Shown here: piece after piece, positions 20,563-31,570 of the stretch
Position numbering within the stretch: position 1 is the stretch's first letter
Layout: each line of letters starts with the position of its first letter
Assembly (NCBI RefSeq): GCF_012489685.1
Contig: NC_080043.1
Coordinates: forward strand, 68,379,920 to 68,443,919
Direction: 5' to 3'
Origin: Lotus japonicus
Lineage: Eukaryota > Streptophyta > Magnoliopsida > Fabales > Fabaceae
DNA: 64,000 bases
Program-made: the position numbers and the translations under genes
Notes under the pieces: model-generated
Told to the model about the DNA's origin: nothing
The model's database searches: none
The model's input: the letters and a program-made list of their open reading frames with translations, nothing else

Positions 20563-23553
20563 GCCTGGAGGCGAAGTTGGCTTCGGAGGAAATGAAAAGG
20601 GTAAAATTGTTGGTACTGGTACTATTTGTGTAGATAGTAGTCCATGCATTGATAATGTTTTATTGGTAGACGGTTTAACACATAACTTATTGTCTATAAG
20701 TCAATTAGCTGACAAGGGTTATGATGTTATATTCAATCAAAAGTCCTGCCGGGCTGTAAGTCAGATCGATGGCTCTATTCTGTTTAACAGCAAGAGGAAG
20801 AACAACATTTATAAGATCAGATTATCTGAGTTGGAGGCTCAGAATGTGAAGTGCCTTCTGTCTGTTAATGAAGAGCAGTGGGTATGGCATAGACGGTTAG
20901 GGCATGCCAGTATGAGAAAGATTTCTCAGCTGAGCAAGCTAAACCTTGTCAGGGGCTTACCCAATCTGAAGTTCGCTTCAGACGCTCTTTGTGAAGCATG
21001 TCAGAAAGGCAAATTCACAAAAGTCCCTTTCAAGGCAAAGAATGTTGTCTCAACCTCAAGGCCGTTGGAACTTCTGCATATCGACCTTTTTGGACCAGTG
21101 AAAACTGAGTCTATAGGTGGCAAGAGATATGGGATGGTTATCGTTGATGACTATAGCCGCTGGACATGGGTAAAGTTTCTAACCCGCAAGGATGAGTCTC
21201 ATGCTGTGTTCTCTACCTTCATTGCTCAAGTGCAAAACGAGAAGGCTTGTAGGATTGTGCGTGTCAGAAGTGACCATGGTGGAGAGTTTGAGAATGACAA
21301 GTTTGAGAGTCTGTTTGATTCCTATGGAATTGCACATGATTTCTCTTGTCCCAGAACTCCTCAACAAAATGGTGTTGTTGAGAGGAAGAACAGAACTCTT
21401 CAGGAGATGGCTAGAACCATGCTCCAAGAAACTGGCATGGCTAAACACTTTTGGGCAGAGGCAGTAAATACAGCATGTTACATTCAGAACAGAATCTCTG
21501 TGAGACCAATTCTGAATAAGACTCCTTATGAATTGTGGAAGAACACAAAACCCAACATTTCTTATTTTCATCCTTTTGGCTGTGTTTGTTATGTTCTCAA
21601 TACTAAGGATAGATTGCATAAATTTGATGCTAAGTCTTCTAAGTGTCTATTACTTGGTTATTCTGATAGATCTAAAGGTTTTAGATTTTATAATACTGAT
21701 GCTAAGACTATTGAAGAATCTATTCATGTTAGATTTGATGATAAGCTTGACTCTGACCAGTCAAAGCTAGTTGAAAAGTTTGCAGATTTAAGCATTAATG
21801 TTTCTGACAAAGGCAAAGCTCCAGAGGAAGTTGAGCCAGAGGAAGATGAACCAGAGGAAGAAGCTGGTCCCTCTAACTCACAAACTCTGAAGAAGAGCAG
21901 AATCACTGCAGCTCACCCTAAGGAATTGATTCTGGGCAACAAAGATGAACCAGTCAGAACCAGATCTGCCTTCAGACCCTCTGAAGAGACCTTGCTGAGT
22001 CTGAAAGGATTGGTGTCCTTAATTGAACCCAAGTCCATAGATGAAGCTCTTCAGGACAAGGATTGGATTCTGGCCATGGAAGAAGAATTGAATCAATTCT
22101 CCAAGAACGATGTTTGGAGCTTAGTGAAGAAGCCTGAGAGTGTCCATGTTATTGGAACGAAATGGGTATTCAGAAACAAGCTAAATGAGAAAGGAGATGT
22201 AGTCAGAAACAAGGCAAGGCTAGTTGCTCAAGGCTACAGCCAGCAGGAAGGAATAGACTACACTGAAACATTTGCTCCGGTAGCAAGACTGGAGGCAATT
22301 AGACTGTTGATCTCCTTCTCAGTAAATCACAACATAGTTCTACATCAGATGGACGTGAAGAGTGCCTTCCTAAATGGTTATATCTCAGAGGAAGTCTATG
22401 TTCATCAACCCCCAGGTTTTGAAGATGAAAAGAAACCAGACCATGTGTTCAAATTGAAGAAATCACTCTACGGTCTGAAGCAAGCTCCCAGAGCATGGTA
22501 TGAGAGACTCAGCTCATTCCTTCTGGAGAATGAGTTTGTAAGGGGTAAAGTAGATACAACTCTTTTTTGCAAGACTTATAAAGATGATATCTTAATTGTG
22601 CAAATTTATGTTGATGATATTATATTTGGTTCTGCTAATCAATCTCTATGCAAAGAATTTTCTGAGATAATGCAGGCTGAATTTGAGATGAGTATGATGG
22701 GAGAATTAAAGTACTTTCTGGGAATACAAGTTGATCAAACACCAGAAGGAACATATATCCATCAGAGCAAGTACACTAAAGAACTTCTGAAGAAGTTCAA
22801 TATGCTGGAATCTACAGTGGCCAAGACTCCAATGCATCCTACATGCATTCTGGAGAAAGAAGATAAAAGTGGTAAAGTATGTCAGAAGCTCTATCGTGGC
22901 ATGATAGGTTCACTTCTATACTTAACTGCATCTAGGCTAGACATACTATTTAGTGTTCATTTATGTGCTCGTTTCCAATCAGATCCAAGGGAAACCCACT
23001 TAACTGCTGTTAAGAGGATCCTAAGGTATCTGAAAGGCACCACTAACCTTGGCTTGATGTATAAGAAAACATCAGAGTATAAGCTTTCAGGTTATTGTGA
23101 TGCTGATTATGCTGGAGATAGAACAGAGAGAAAAAGTACTTCTGGAAATTGTCAATTTCTGGGAAGCAATCTAGTCTCATGGGCAAGCAAGAGGCATCAA
23201 CCATTGCACTATCAACTGTAGAGGCAGAATATATCTCAGCAGCAATATGCAGCACTCAGATGCTCTGGATGAAACATCAGCTGGAGGATTATCAGATCCT
23301 TGAGAGCAATATCCCAATTTATTGTGATAACACTGCTGCAATCTCGTTGAGCAAGAATCCTATCTTGCATTCAAGGGCAAAGCACATTGAGGTAAAGTAT
23401 CACTTCATTAGAGATTATGTGCAGAAGGGCGTACTTCTTCTGAAGTTTGTTGATACTGACCATCAATGGGCAGATATCTTTACAAAGCCCTTAGCTGAAG
23501 ATAGATTTAATTTTATTCTGAAAAATCTAAACATGGACTTTTGTCCAGAGTGA
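20450..23553 (+). pseudogene. pol: Copia pol with one frameshift, copy B
   Basis: Pol frame, +1 relative to gag, open from 20402 with the first ATG at 20450. It contains protease DSG (D18), the integrase HHCC finger (H147, H152, C181, C184), the DDE triad (D212, D275, E311) with [15 protein letters not shown] with YVDD at about 720, and RNase H with DADYAGD and the terminal ADIFTKPL motif. Loss of one base in GAGGCATCAACC (about 23191-23195; A, C and D read GAGGCAATCAACC) shifts the frame inside RNase H and ends the first ORF at 23221. Coding continues in the new frame to the normal stop at 23553. Integrase and RT look intact; RNase H does not. Confidence 0.93.
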
Positions 23554-23996
23554 AGATGGATCAGAACCTCTGACTATGATACTTCTTGATCAGAAGATGT
23601 CTAGTCCAGAAGGTAACTCAATCAGAGTGTGTGTGCCCACTGGTACTGACTCTGAAGCTGAGACAACAACACGTGCGTCAGAATTTCTGATGCATAGTTC
23701 CTTGTGCCCGCGTGACAGTCTGTTATGATTGCGTGTAGATATGCTTATCTCCTGTGTGTGATTGTGTATTTTACTGTTACTATCTATCTTTAATTTTCAA
23801 CCGTTGATCTTAAAGTGCTTTTTGAATCAACAACGGTTATTTGATAAAACCCACTATACACACACGTTCTCTCTCACTTCCGGTTTTCACTCTCGCACTC
23901 TCTGCTTTTCAAAACCGCCTCCTTCTTGATTTCTCTCTCGATCTCTCTTCATCTTTCAAACTTCATCTTCTACCTCAAACCTTCAACCTCTTCAAA
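23554..23996 (+). promoter_or_regulatory. Pol to envelope-ORF spacer with inverted repeat and promoter-like leader, copy B
   Basis: It has an inverted repeat AACCGTTG (23799-23806) and CAACGGTT (23831-23838), then ACTATACACACACG (about 23852-23865), then a CT-rich leader to the ATG at 23997. It is conserved in layout with the spacers of A, C and D. The promoter function is an inference. Confidence 0.4.
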
Positions 23997-26561
23997 ATGG
24001 TGAGAGAAACCAGAAGATCTACTGCAGATGCACCTCAGTTCCCTCACATGGTAGTCGGTTTGGCAACGGGTCAACAAGGCTCTGAGAACCCGGCACAAGA
24101 ACAAGTTCAAGCTCAAGAGCAGGTTGTTCCTATTGCAGAACGGGGCTGTGCCGTTCACTGTGTATTTCCTCCTGAGGAACTCCAAGTCCTGGCAGAATGG
24201 AGATTCAACCTCGACAATTTGGCTGCAAATGGGTTTGATCTTCGTCCTGAAGTCCAAGCTCAAGGTTGGGGAAACTACTTCAATCGACTTCGAGGACCGG
24301 TGTATGAGAAATTGGTAAAGGAATTCTGGAAGCACGCAGACTGCGATGACACTCAGGTGGTCTCTCACATTCTTGGCAGGAAGATCATCATCATTGAGAA
24401 GTCATTCGTGAATCTGCTAGGAGCAGAAACTGCTTATGGGTATCGGTTCCAACTGACGGAATCCAAGCTGAAACCCAGCACCAAGGACATCGTCAACAAG
24501 GCCCTGTACACCACCTTCAAACCGGGCAAGACGAGTTACAAGGTGATGGACCTTCACCCCAAACTGAGAATCTGGCACAAGATCCTGCTCAACTGCATAA
24601 ACCAGAGACCGAAGGGCAGTTCTCCAGACTACATCAACTTCAACCAGAAGGCGATGCTGTTCTTCATTCAGAACAAGGAGAAGATCTGCCTTCCCTACTT
24701 CCTGTTCTCCTACTTAAAGGAATGCATCCGGAAGTCTCGCACCACCGCCTCCATCAAGTCTGCAATCAAATATATCCCTTTTGGGAGGCTGCTCTCAGAC
24801 TTTCTCATTGAAAGCAACTTGGTGCAAGATTTGATCGATGCTGGTTGCACAGAGGATTTAAGCACAATTGTCAGTGATGTCTTCACTGCAAACTCCTTGA
24901 AGAAGATGGGCTTAATCCAGAAGAAGATTGCTCCTGCTCATGAAGACACATCTTCTGAGATCAGAGGAAGAAGAATGCCTCTGAATGACTACCCTCTGTG
25001 GACTCAAGCAGACCATCCTGAAGCCATCAGATGCTATGTTGAAGACCTCAGGGCTCAAGGTTTCGAAATTGACCTTGATGATTTCATCAGCAGACTACCG
25101 CCAGCTCCAGAGTATTCTTCTCCTCCAAAGAAGAAAACCAAGAGGAAGATGGTTCTGGAAGAATCCTCAGAGGAATCTGATGTCCCTCTGGTCAAGAAAC
25201 CGAAGAGCAAGCCTGATGATGATGATGGTGATGATAGTGAGGATGGTCCTCCAAAGAAGAAGCAGAAGAAGGTCAGAATTGTGGTGAAGCCTACTCGGGT
25301 GGAACCAGCTGCTGCAGTGGTCAGAAGGACTGAAGCTCCTGCCAGAGTGACTCGATCATCAGCACATACAAGTAAGCCTGCACTTGCTTCTGATGATGAT
25401 TTGAATTTATTTGATGCACTTCCTATTTCTGCCTTACTTCAACACTCCTCAAATCCCCTCACTCCTATTCCTGAATCCCAGCCAGCCGCACAAACCACCA
25501 CTCCACCACATTCCCCAAGATCTTCCTTCTTTCAACCTTCTCCTACTGAAGCACCTCTCTGGAATTTGCTTCAGACCCAAACCTCTAGGTCAGAAGATCC
25601 AACCTCTCTCCTTACCATTCCATACGACCCATTACCTTCTGAACCCATCATCCATGACCAACCCGAGCCCAACCAAACAGAACCACAACCCAGAACGTCT
25701 GATCACTCTGCTCCCAGAGCATAGAACCACGGATACAGACTCTTCAACAGCCTTCACCCCTGTATCCTTCCCAATCAATGTCATTGACTCTCCTCCCTCC
25801 AATACCTCTGAATCAATTAGAAAATTCATGGAGGTTAGGAAAGAGAAGGTATCTGCCTTGGAAGAATATTACCTTACCTGTCCAAGCCCTAGGCAATATC
25901 CTGGCCCTAGACCTGAACGTCTAGTTGACCCAGATGAACCTATCTTGGCCAATCCTATCCAAGAGGCAGACCCCTTAGTTCAACAAGCTCATCCTGTCCC
26001 TGACCAACAAGAGCCCATTCAACCAGACCCTGAACCTGAACAATCAGTGTCTAACCAATCCTCGGTTAGATCACCTCACCCTCTGGTTGAAACTTCAGAC
26101 CCTCACCGTGGAACCTCTGAACCCAATGCTCCCATAATTAACATTGGTTCTCCACAAGGGGCCTCTGAAGCTCATAGCAGCAATCACCCAGCCTTTCCTG
26201 AAACCAACCTCTCCATCATTCCCTATACTCACCTCCAACCCACATCTCTCTCTGAGTGCATCAATATTTTCTATCATGAAGCCTCCTTGAGGCTCTGCAA
26301 TGTGCACGGTCAGACTGATCTCAGTGAGAATGCTGAACATGTGGCTGATGAGTGGAGCGACTTGCACCAGTTGTGTTTTCTCCTGCTGCTTCTGCTTCCA
26401 TTCCAGAACCTCAAGCTGCTCAGAATGTTCCTTCCAGCTCGACTCAGACAAGCTCTTCCAGACTCGACATCATGGAACAACGTCTTGACACTCATGAATC
26501 CATGCTGTTTGAGATGAAGCAAATGATGATGGAACTTCTGAGACGCACTGACAAACCTTAG
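23997..26561 (+). pseudogene. Envelope-position ORF, frameshifted and internally deleted, copy B
   Basis: It starts at the same ATG as copy A and encodes the same N-terminal domain and basic, acidic and Pro-rich middle. A 17-base deletion near 25722 (relative to A) breaks the frame, and the ORF ends at 25724; coding resumes in another frame. A second deletion of roughly 265 bases near 26355 removes the Glu/Ala-rich coiled coil, after which the original frame returns and ends at the family stop (26561). So both the middle and the coiled coil are damaged. No signal peptide or membrane segment is evident. Non-functional as a full protein; an N-terminal product of about 575 residues could still be made. 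Confidence 0.88.
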
Positions 26562-26705
26562 TTTTTAGGATCTCTTCTTTTTCTTCTTTTTCGTTAACTT
26601 TGTTAAACTCTGTTTTCTTTTATTTACTTATTTTCATTTGTTCGTTTGTGATTCTATATGCATATATCTATATATATTTGTGTCACATATGTTTGCTCAA
26701 CTCGT

Positions 26706-26711
26706 TTTATT
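26706..26711 (-). terminator. Poly(A) signal-like AATAAA after the opposite-strand ORF, copy B
   Basis: AATAAA on the minus strand, 57 bases beyond the stop of the ORF at 26768, matching the placement in copy A. Confidence 0.45.
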
Positions 26712-26767
26712 CATAATTGTTCTATGTTTACATCATAATTCTTTCCATCATACATTATTCCCTACAT

Positions 26768-27160
26768 CTAGAATGGAGGATCCTTCCTCATTCTTCTGCA
26801 TTCTTGGCGCTGCTCCACTTTTTCCTTCTCCAGACGATCCAGTGTATACTCTATGTTGCCGAGTTTGATGCTCAGCTCATCTTTCTCTAGACTATCTTCT
26901 GTCGTCTTGAGTCTCTTTTCCACAGTCTCCTTCTCTTCCAGCAGATTCAGCTCCCGCTGGCAAAGCTCCTGAATCTCCTCCACGAAGCAGAGGAACTCCT
27001 TCAGATCTTTCTCCATCTCTGGACCAAGATCTTCTTCCAGCAGTGTCTTCGTCAGCTCTTGTATGGTCTTTGTACCATCGGGATGCCTAATATTGAGGAA
27101 CATATCTTCCTCAAAAGCCTTCCTTTTGAGCTCTTCTAATGCCATTCTGTATGATGCCAT
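26768..27160 (-). CDS. Opposite-strand accessory ORF of the Sirevirus (130 aa), copy B
   Basis: An intact 130-codon ORF, antisense to its element, with the same start and stop as the copy at 912-1304. Four amino-acid differences separate the two proteins; most other residues are identical. The product is a short, charged, mainly helical protein with a likely coiled coil in its C-terminal two thirds and a basic tail (RRMRKDPPF). It has TATAAAA 55-61 bases upstream and AATAAA 57 bases downstream. It stays open although gag, pol and the envelope ORF of this same copy are all broken; with so few mutations this may be chance. Function unknown. Confidence 0.7.
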   Translation of the reverse strand: MASYRMALEELKRKAFEEDMFLNIRHPDGTKTIQELTKTLLEEDLGPEMEKDLKEFLCFVEEIQELCQRELNLLEEKETVEKRLKTTEDSLEKDELSIKLGNIEYTLDRLEKEKVEQRQECRRMRKDPPF

Positions 27161-27963
27161 TTTTTCTTACTGAAAATTATTCGAGGTGTGAAGCTTACCT
27201 TTCTCTCCAACGCTTTTTATAGGCTTCACTTTCCCTCTGAAAGTTAATGCTATTACAGTTTCTCGAGGTTAAGTTCTTGGTAACTGACCCTTCTATTTAC
27301 TCACTTGACCGGTGGTAAACGTTCATCCCTTGCATTAACTCTTCTATTTATTTTCGCCTAACTCTGATTCTTCCATCGTTTTCATTTTCTTTAAACTTAG
27401 ACCTTCTCTAAGGGGGAGTACCTTGTACTTCAAGCTAAGTTTTTCACACCCCAAGCTTTTTGCTTATGACAAAAAGGGGGAGTAAACCCAGTTTTTGATG
27501 TGTAAGATGTGTTAGTGTGACTTATTTTTCTTTTGGAGATTTTAAGAGTTCCACCTTCATGACCATAGATATGTCACTGGGCAAATACAAGGAATACATT
27601 TCACTTCTTCTGAAGTGATTCTAAGTTGACTCTGATACCCAAGACTCTGATACCTTGTCCACGACTCTGATCACTTATGCGCTCTGATTATTCGTTTTTC
27701 ATCTATGTCATAAGTTTTTCACTCTGAACTCTTACACCATTTAGCTCAGAATCTAGACTTTACTAACGTTTTCATCAAGTATTAGATTCAGGGGGAGCTA
27801 AGCTCAGAATCAAGCAGTGACTTGAATTCAGAATGAGCAAGATAAACTATTCACATCAGGATAAGTATTATTCTATATCTCTAAACTCTGAGTGAATTCA
27901 GTTTAATGTTTAAGAACTGTTCATCAAAAATCTTAGTTTTGTCATCATCAAAAAGGGGGAGAT
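27161..27963 (+). other. 3' untranslated region of copy B with four polypurine motifs
   Basis: Purine tracts with GGGGGAG occur at about 27411, 27471-27482, 27791 and 27951-27963; the last touches the 3' LTR and is the expected plus-strand primer. Two of them share the longer core AAAAAGGGGGAG. Multiple tracts are a known Sirevirus trait. Nothing coding is seen on the element strand. Confidence 0.78.
27215..27221 (-). promoter_or_regulatory. TATA box of the opposite-strand ORF, copy B
   Basis: TATAAAA on the minus strand just upstream of the ATG at 27160, equivalent to 851-857 in copy A. Confidence 0.55.
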
Positions 27964-29253
27964 TGTAAGATCAAGTTTTGATCTAGTAGTACAACTCTAT
28001 GTTTTGATGATTACAAGTTAACCTTTTGATATGAACAATTGTGGTACTCTAACGTGTTTTTCTGAGTGTGCTATTTACAGGCTCTGACCTCAACTCAATC
28101 TCACACAAATCAGAAGCACTGTGTATAAAGGGTAACCCAAGCAACGCTTTCGCATTCACCATGTTCAGTATGAACAGTGGAAAAGCTTCAGAAGTTCTGA
28201 AGCTATACAAACTCTGATGAGGACTCAGTCGCTAGAAGCTCTGAAGATCCAGAAGTTCTGATAACCAAGAAACACTGAAGGTTCAGATGTTCTGATGGTG
28301 TAGAAGACTCTGAAGATCCAGAAGCTGAATAGTGGAAACTCTGAAGTCCAGAAGCAAGAAACTCTGAAGGCCATGTTCTTCCCTCTGAGTTCAGAATCAG
28401 AAGATACAATGGTCAGAGGATCTGTGCTTTCCCTCTGACTCTGATCAACCGGCTTCACAAGTTCCAATATGAAGTATTCCTCTGATCAGAAGTCTCCTAG
28501 GTTAAAAGGTCAAGTCGCTATCCAAGTACAAAAGCAAGTGTACCTTCCTGACGACCTACCTAACGTTCTCAGCCACAGCAGAAGCTGGATTTTCCAGAAC
28601 TGCCCTCCAACGGTAGCATTTCCTATGCAACGCTCAACCCTAATCCTTGGAGTATATATAGAGGCTGAAGATTGAAAGAAGCGGCAAGAGAGAAGAAACT
28701 AGCAAGAAGCAATACACACGCGCAAGACATATTCAAAAATATTCTAAGCTTTCTTTCATCTTGTAATTTATTTAGTTTACACTCAGCTTATTTAGAAGCA
28801 AACCTTTGTAAACACCAACCTCAAACAGTTGTTTGATTTTCCTTAAGGGACCGGGTAGGTCAGTATCCTTAAGAAGACTAAGAGAGTGAATCTTAGTGGT
28901 AGTTCCTTTAGGAGATCAAGGTTGATCGGATCCTAGAGAAGACTAAGAGAGTGAATCTTAGTGTGAGCTAAGTCAGTGTAATTGTTAGTCACTTGTAGGT
29001 TTCAAGTGCAGTTGTAACTCTTACCTGATTAGTGGATTGCCTTCATTCTAAGAAGGAAGAAATCACCTTAACGGGTGGACTGGAGTAGCTTGAGTGATTT
29101 ATCAAGTGAACCAGGATAAAATCCTTGTGTGCTTTTCTATCTCTTATCTTTAGCACTTAAGTTCTCGAAAGATTTGTCAAAATCTTTAAGGTGGTAGTTT
29201 TGTACTGAAAACGTTATTCAAACCCCCCCTTTCTACCGTTTTTCATACCTTCA
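27964..29253 (+). repeat. 3' LTR of copy B (1290 bp)
   Basis: Same type as 17292-18579, including the duplicated AAGACTAAGAGAGTG block and the TATA region (TATATATAGAG near 28653). It ends CATACCTTCA at 29253, directly against the coding sequence of copy C. Confidence 0.95.
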
Positions 29254-31122
29254 ATAGGTTCATCTGGGTCAACTAGACGTTCAGGTCTAGGGCCAGGATA
29301 TCTCCTAGGGCTTGGACAAGTGAGATAATATTCTTCTAAGGTAGACACCTTTTCTTTTCTAACTTCCATGAATTTTCGAAGGGATTCAGAGTTGTTGGAA
29401 GGAGAAGAGTCAGCAACATTTGTTGGGAAGGATACAGGTGTAAGGGCTGTGGAAGAGTCTGTATCCGTGGTTCTGGGAGCCATACGTTCTGATGCTCTTG
29501 GGACAGAGTGATCAGAGGTTCTGGGTCCAGGTTCTGTTTGGTTAGGCTCTGGTTTCTCAGGGATGATGGGTTCAGAAGTTAATGGGTTGTACTGGATGGT
29601 AATGGGAGAGGTTGGTTCATCTGGCCTAGAGGGTTGGTTCTGGAGCAAATTCCAGAGAGGTGCTTCAGTAGGAGAAGGTTGGAAAAATGAAGACCTTTGA
29701 GAATGTGGTGGAGATGTGGTTTGTGCAGCTGGTTGCGACTCAGGAATGGGAGTGAGTGGATTTGAAGATTGTTTGAGCATGGCTGATATGGGGAGTGCAT
29801 CAAATAAATTCAAGTCATCATCAGAAGCAACTGCAGACTTACTTGATTGTGCTGATGATCTTGTCACTCTGGCAGGAGTTTCAATCCTTCTGATCACTTC
29901 AGCAGCTGGTTCCACCCGAGTAGGCTTCATCACAATTCTGACCTGCTTCTTCTTCTTCTTAGGAGAAGGAGGACCATCCTCATTATCACCATCATCACCA
30001 TCATCTGGCTTGCTGGTTTCATCATGTTTTCTCTTGGATTGACCAGCCTTCTTCCCTTTGGTCAGAGGGACATCTGATTCCTCAGAAGATTCTTCTAGGA
30101 TCATCTTCCTCTGAACTTTCTTCTTGATAGGAGAAAGAAACTCTGGAGCTGGCGGCAGTCTGCTGAAGAATTCATCGAGATCAATTTCATAGCCTTGAGC
30201 CCTTAGGTCTTCAACATAGCACCTAATGGCTTCAGGATTGTCTGCCTGTGTCCACAGAGGGTAGTCATTCAGAGGCACCCTTCTACTTCTGATTTCAGAA
30301 GATGTGTCTTCATGGGCAGGAGCAATCTTCTTCTTGACTAGGCCCATTTTCTTTAGAGAATTCGCAGTGAAGACATCACTGACAATGGTGGTCAGATCCT
30401 CTGTGCATCCAGCATTGACCAGATCTTGAATGAGGCCACTCTCAATGAAGAGATCAGACAACAGTCTCCCAAGGGGGATATACTTGATTGCTGACTTGAT
30501 GGAGGCAGTAGTCCTAGACTTCCGGATACACTCCTTCAAGTAGAAGAACAGGAAGTAGGGAAGGCAGATCTTCTTCTTGTCTTGGATGAAGAACAACATC
30601 GCCTTCTGATTGAAGTTGATGTAGTCTGGGGAACTGCCCTTTGGTCTCTGGTTTATGCAGTTGAGCAGAATCTTGTGCCAGATCCTGAGCTTGGGATGAA
30701 GGTCCATCACTTTGTAATTAGTCTTGCCCGGTTTGTAATTGGTGTACAGGGCCTTGTTGGTCTCATCCTTCGTCTTGGGTTTCAGCTTCGATTCAGTGAA
30801 TTGGAAACGATACCCAAGAGCAGTTTCTGCACCCAGCAGATTCACGAAAGACTTCTCTGTAATGATGATCTTCCTTCCAAGAATGTGAGATACCACCTGA
30901 GTATCATCGCAGTCGGCGTGCTTCCAGAATTCCTTGAAGTTCCTCAGGAGCATATACGCAGTGAACGGCACAGCCCCGTTCTGCAATCGGAATAATCTGC
31001 TCTTGAGCTTGACCTTGATCTTGATTCGGATTCTCAGGACCCCTTTGACCTGTTGCTAGACCAACTACCATATGAGGGAACTGGGTTGCATCTGCAGTAG
31101 CTCTTCTGGTTTGACTCACCAT
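29254..31122 (-). pseudogene. Envelope-position ORF, truncated and deleted, copy C
   Basis: It starts at the family ATG (31122). A deletion of about 165 bases near 30955 joins PEELQ to the segment KEFWKHADCDD with loss of frame; the first frame stops at 30904. Coding continues in the second frame from about 30955 to 29254, where the ORF is cut at DPDEP by the B LTR end, and the remaining codons read are LTR sequence. It is the most divergent of the copies, with a longer basic segment (KGKKAGQSKRKHD) and PKKKKKQ, so C is probably older than A and B. Confidence 0.88.
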
Positions 31123-31570
31123 TTTTGGAGCGGTTGAAGGTTTAGGTAGAAGATGAAGGTTGAAAGATGAAGAGAGATCGAGAGAGAAATCGAGGGTAAG
31201 CGGTTTTGAAATTGCAGAAGAGAGAGAGAGAGAGAGTAAAACCGAAAGTGAAGGAGATCGTGTGTGTATAGTGGGTTTTGACAAATAACCGTTGTTGATT
31301 CAAAAAGAAATTTAAAATCAACGGTTGAAAATTAAAGATAGATAGTAACAGTAAATACACATATCACACACAGGAGAGAAGCACATCTACACGCAACATG
31401 ACAGACTGTCACACGGGCACAAGGAACTATGCATCAGAAATACTGACACACGTGTTGCTGTCTCAGCTTCAGAGTCAGTACCAATGGGTACACACACTCT
31501 GATTGAGTTACCTTCTGGACTAGACATCTTCTGATCAAGAAGTATCATAGTCAGAGGTTCTGATCCATCT
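31123..31570 (-). promoter_or_regulatory. Pol to envelope-ORF spacer, copy C
   Basis: The same layout as in A and B: an AACCGTTG/CAACGGTT inverted repeat (about 31286-31327), a TATA-like ACTATACACACAC on minus, and an AG-rich (CT-rich on the element strand) leader with an (AG)n run at about 31218-31236. Confidence 0.38.

Larger units (their letters stand above)
17292..29253 (+). mobile_element. Sirevirus-type Ty1/copia retrotransposon, copy B
   Basis: An 11.96-kb element with both LTRs (1288 and 1290 bp, nearly identical by eye, so a recent copy), primer site, gag, pol, envelope-position ORF, opposite-strand ORF and polypurine tracts. The outer flanks differ: ACAGT before the 5' LTR and ATAGG after the 3' LTR. 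With no matching 5-bp duplication, this is not a simple insertion. The left flank is gypsy LTR F and the right flank is the interior of the envelope ORF of copy C. Confidence 0.93.

Noticed and set aside
29214..29253. Last codons of the C envelope ORF read through to 29214
   Set aside because: This part is the B 3' LTR end read on the opposite strand; the gene stops at 29254.
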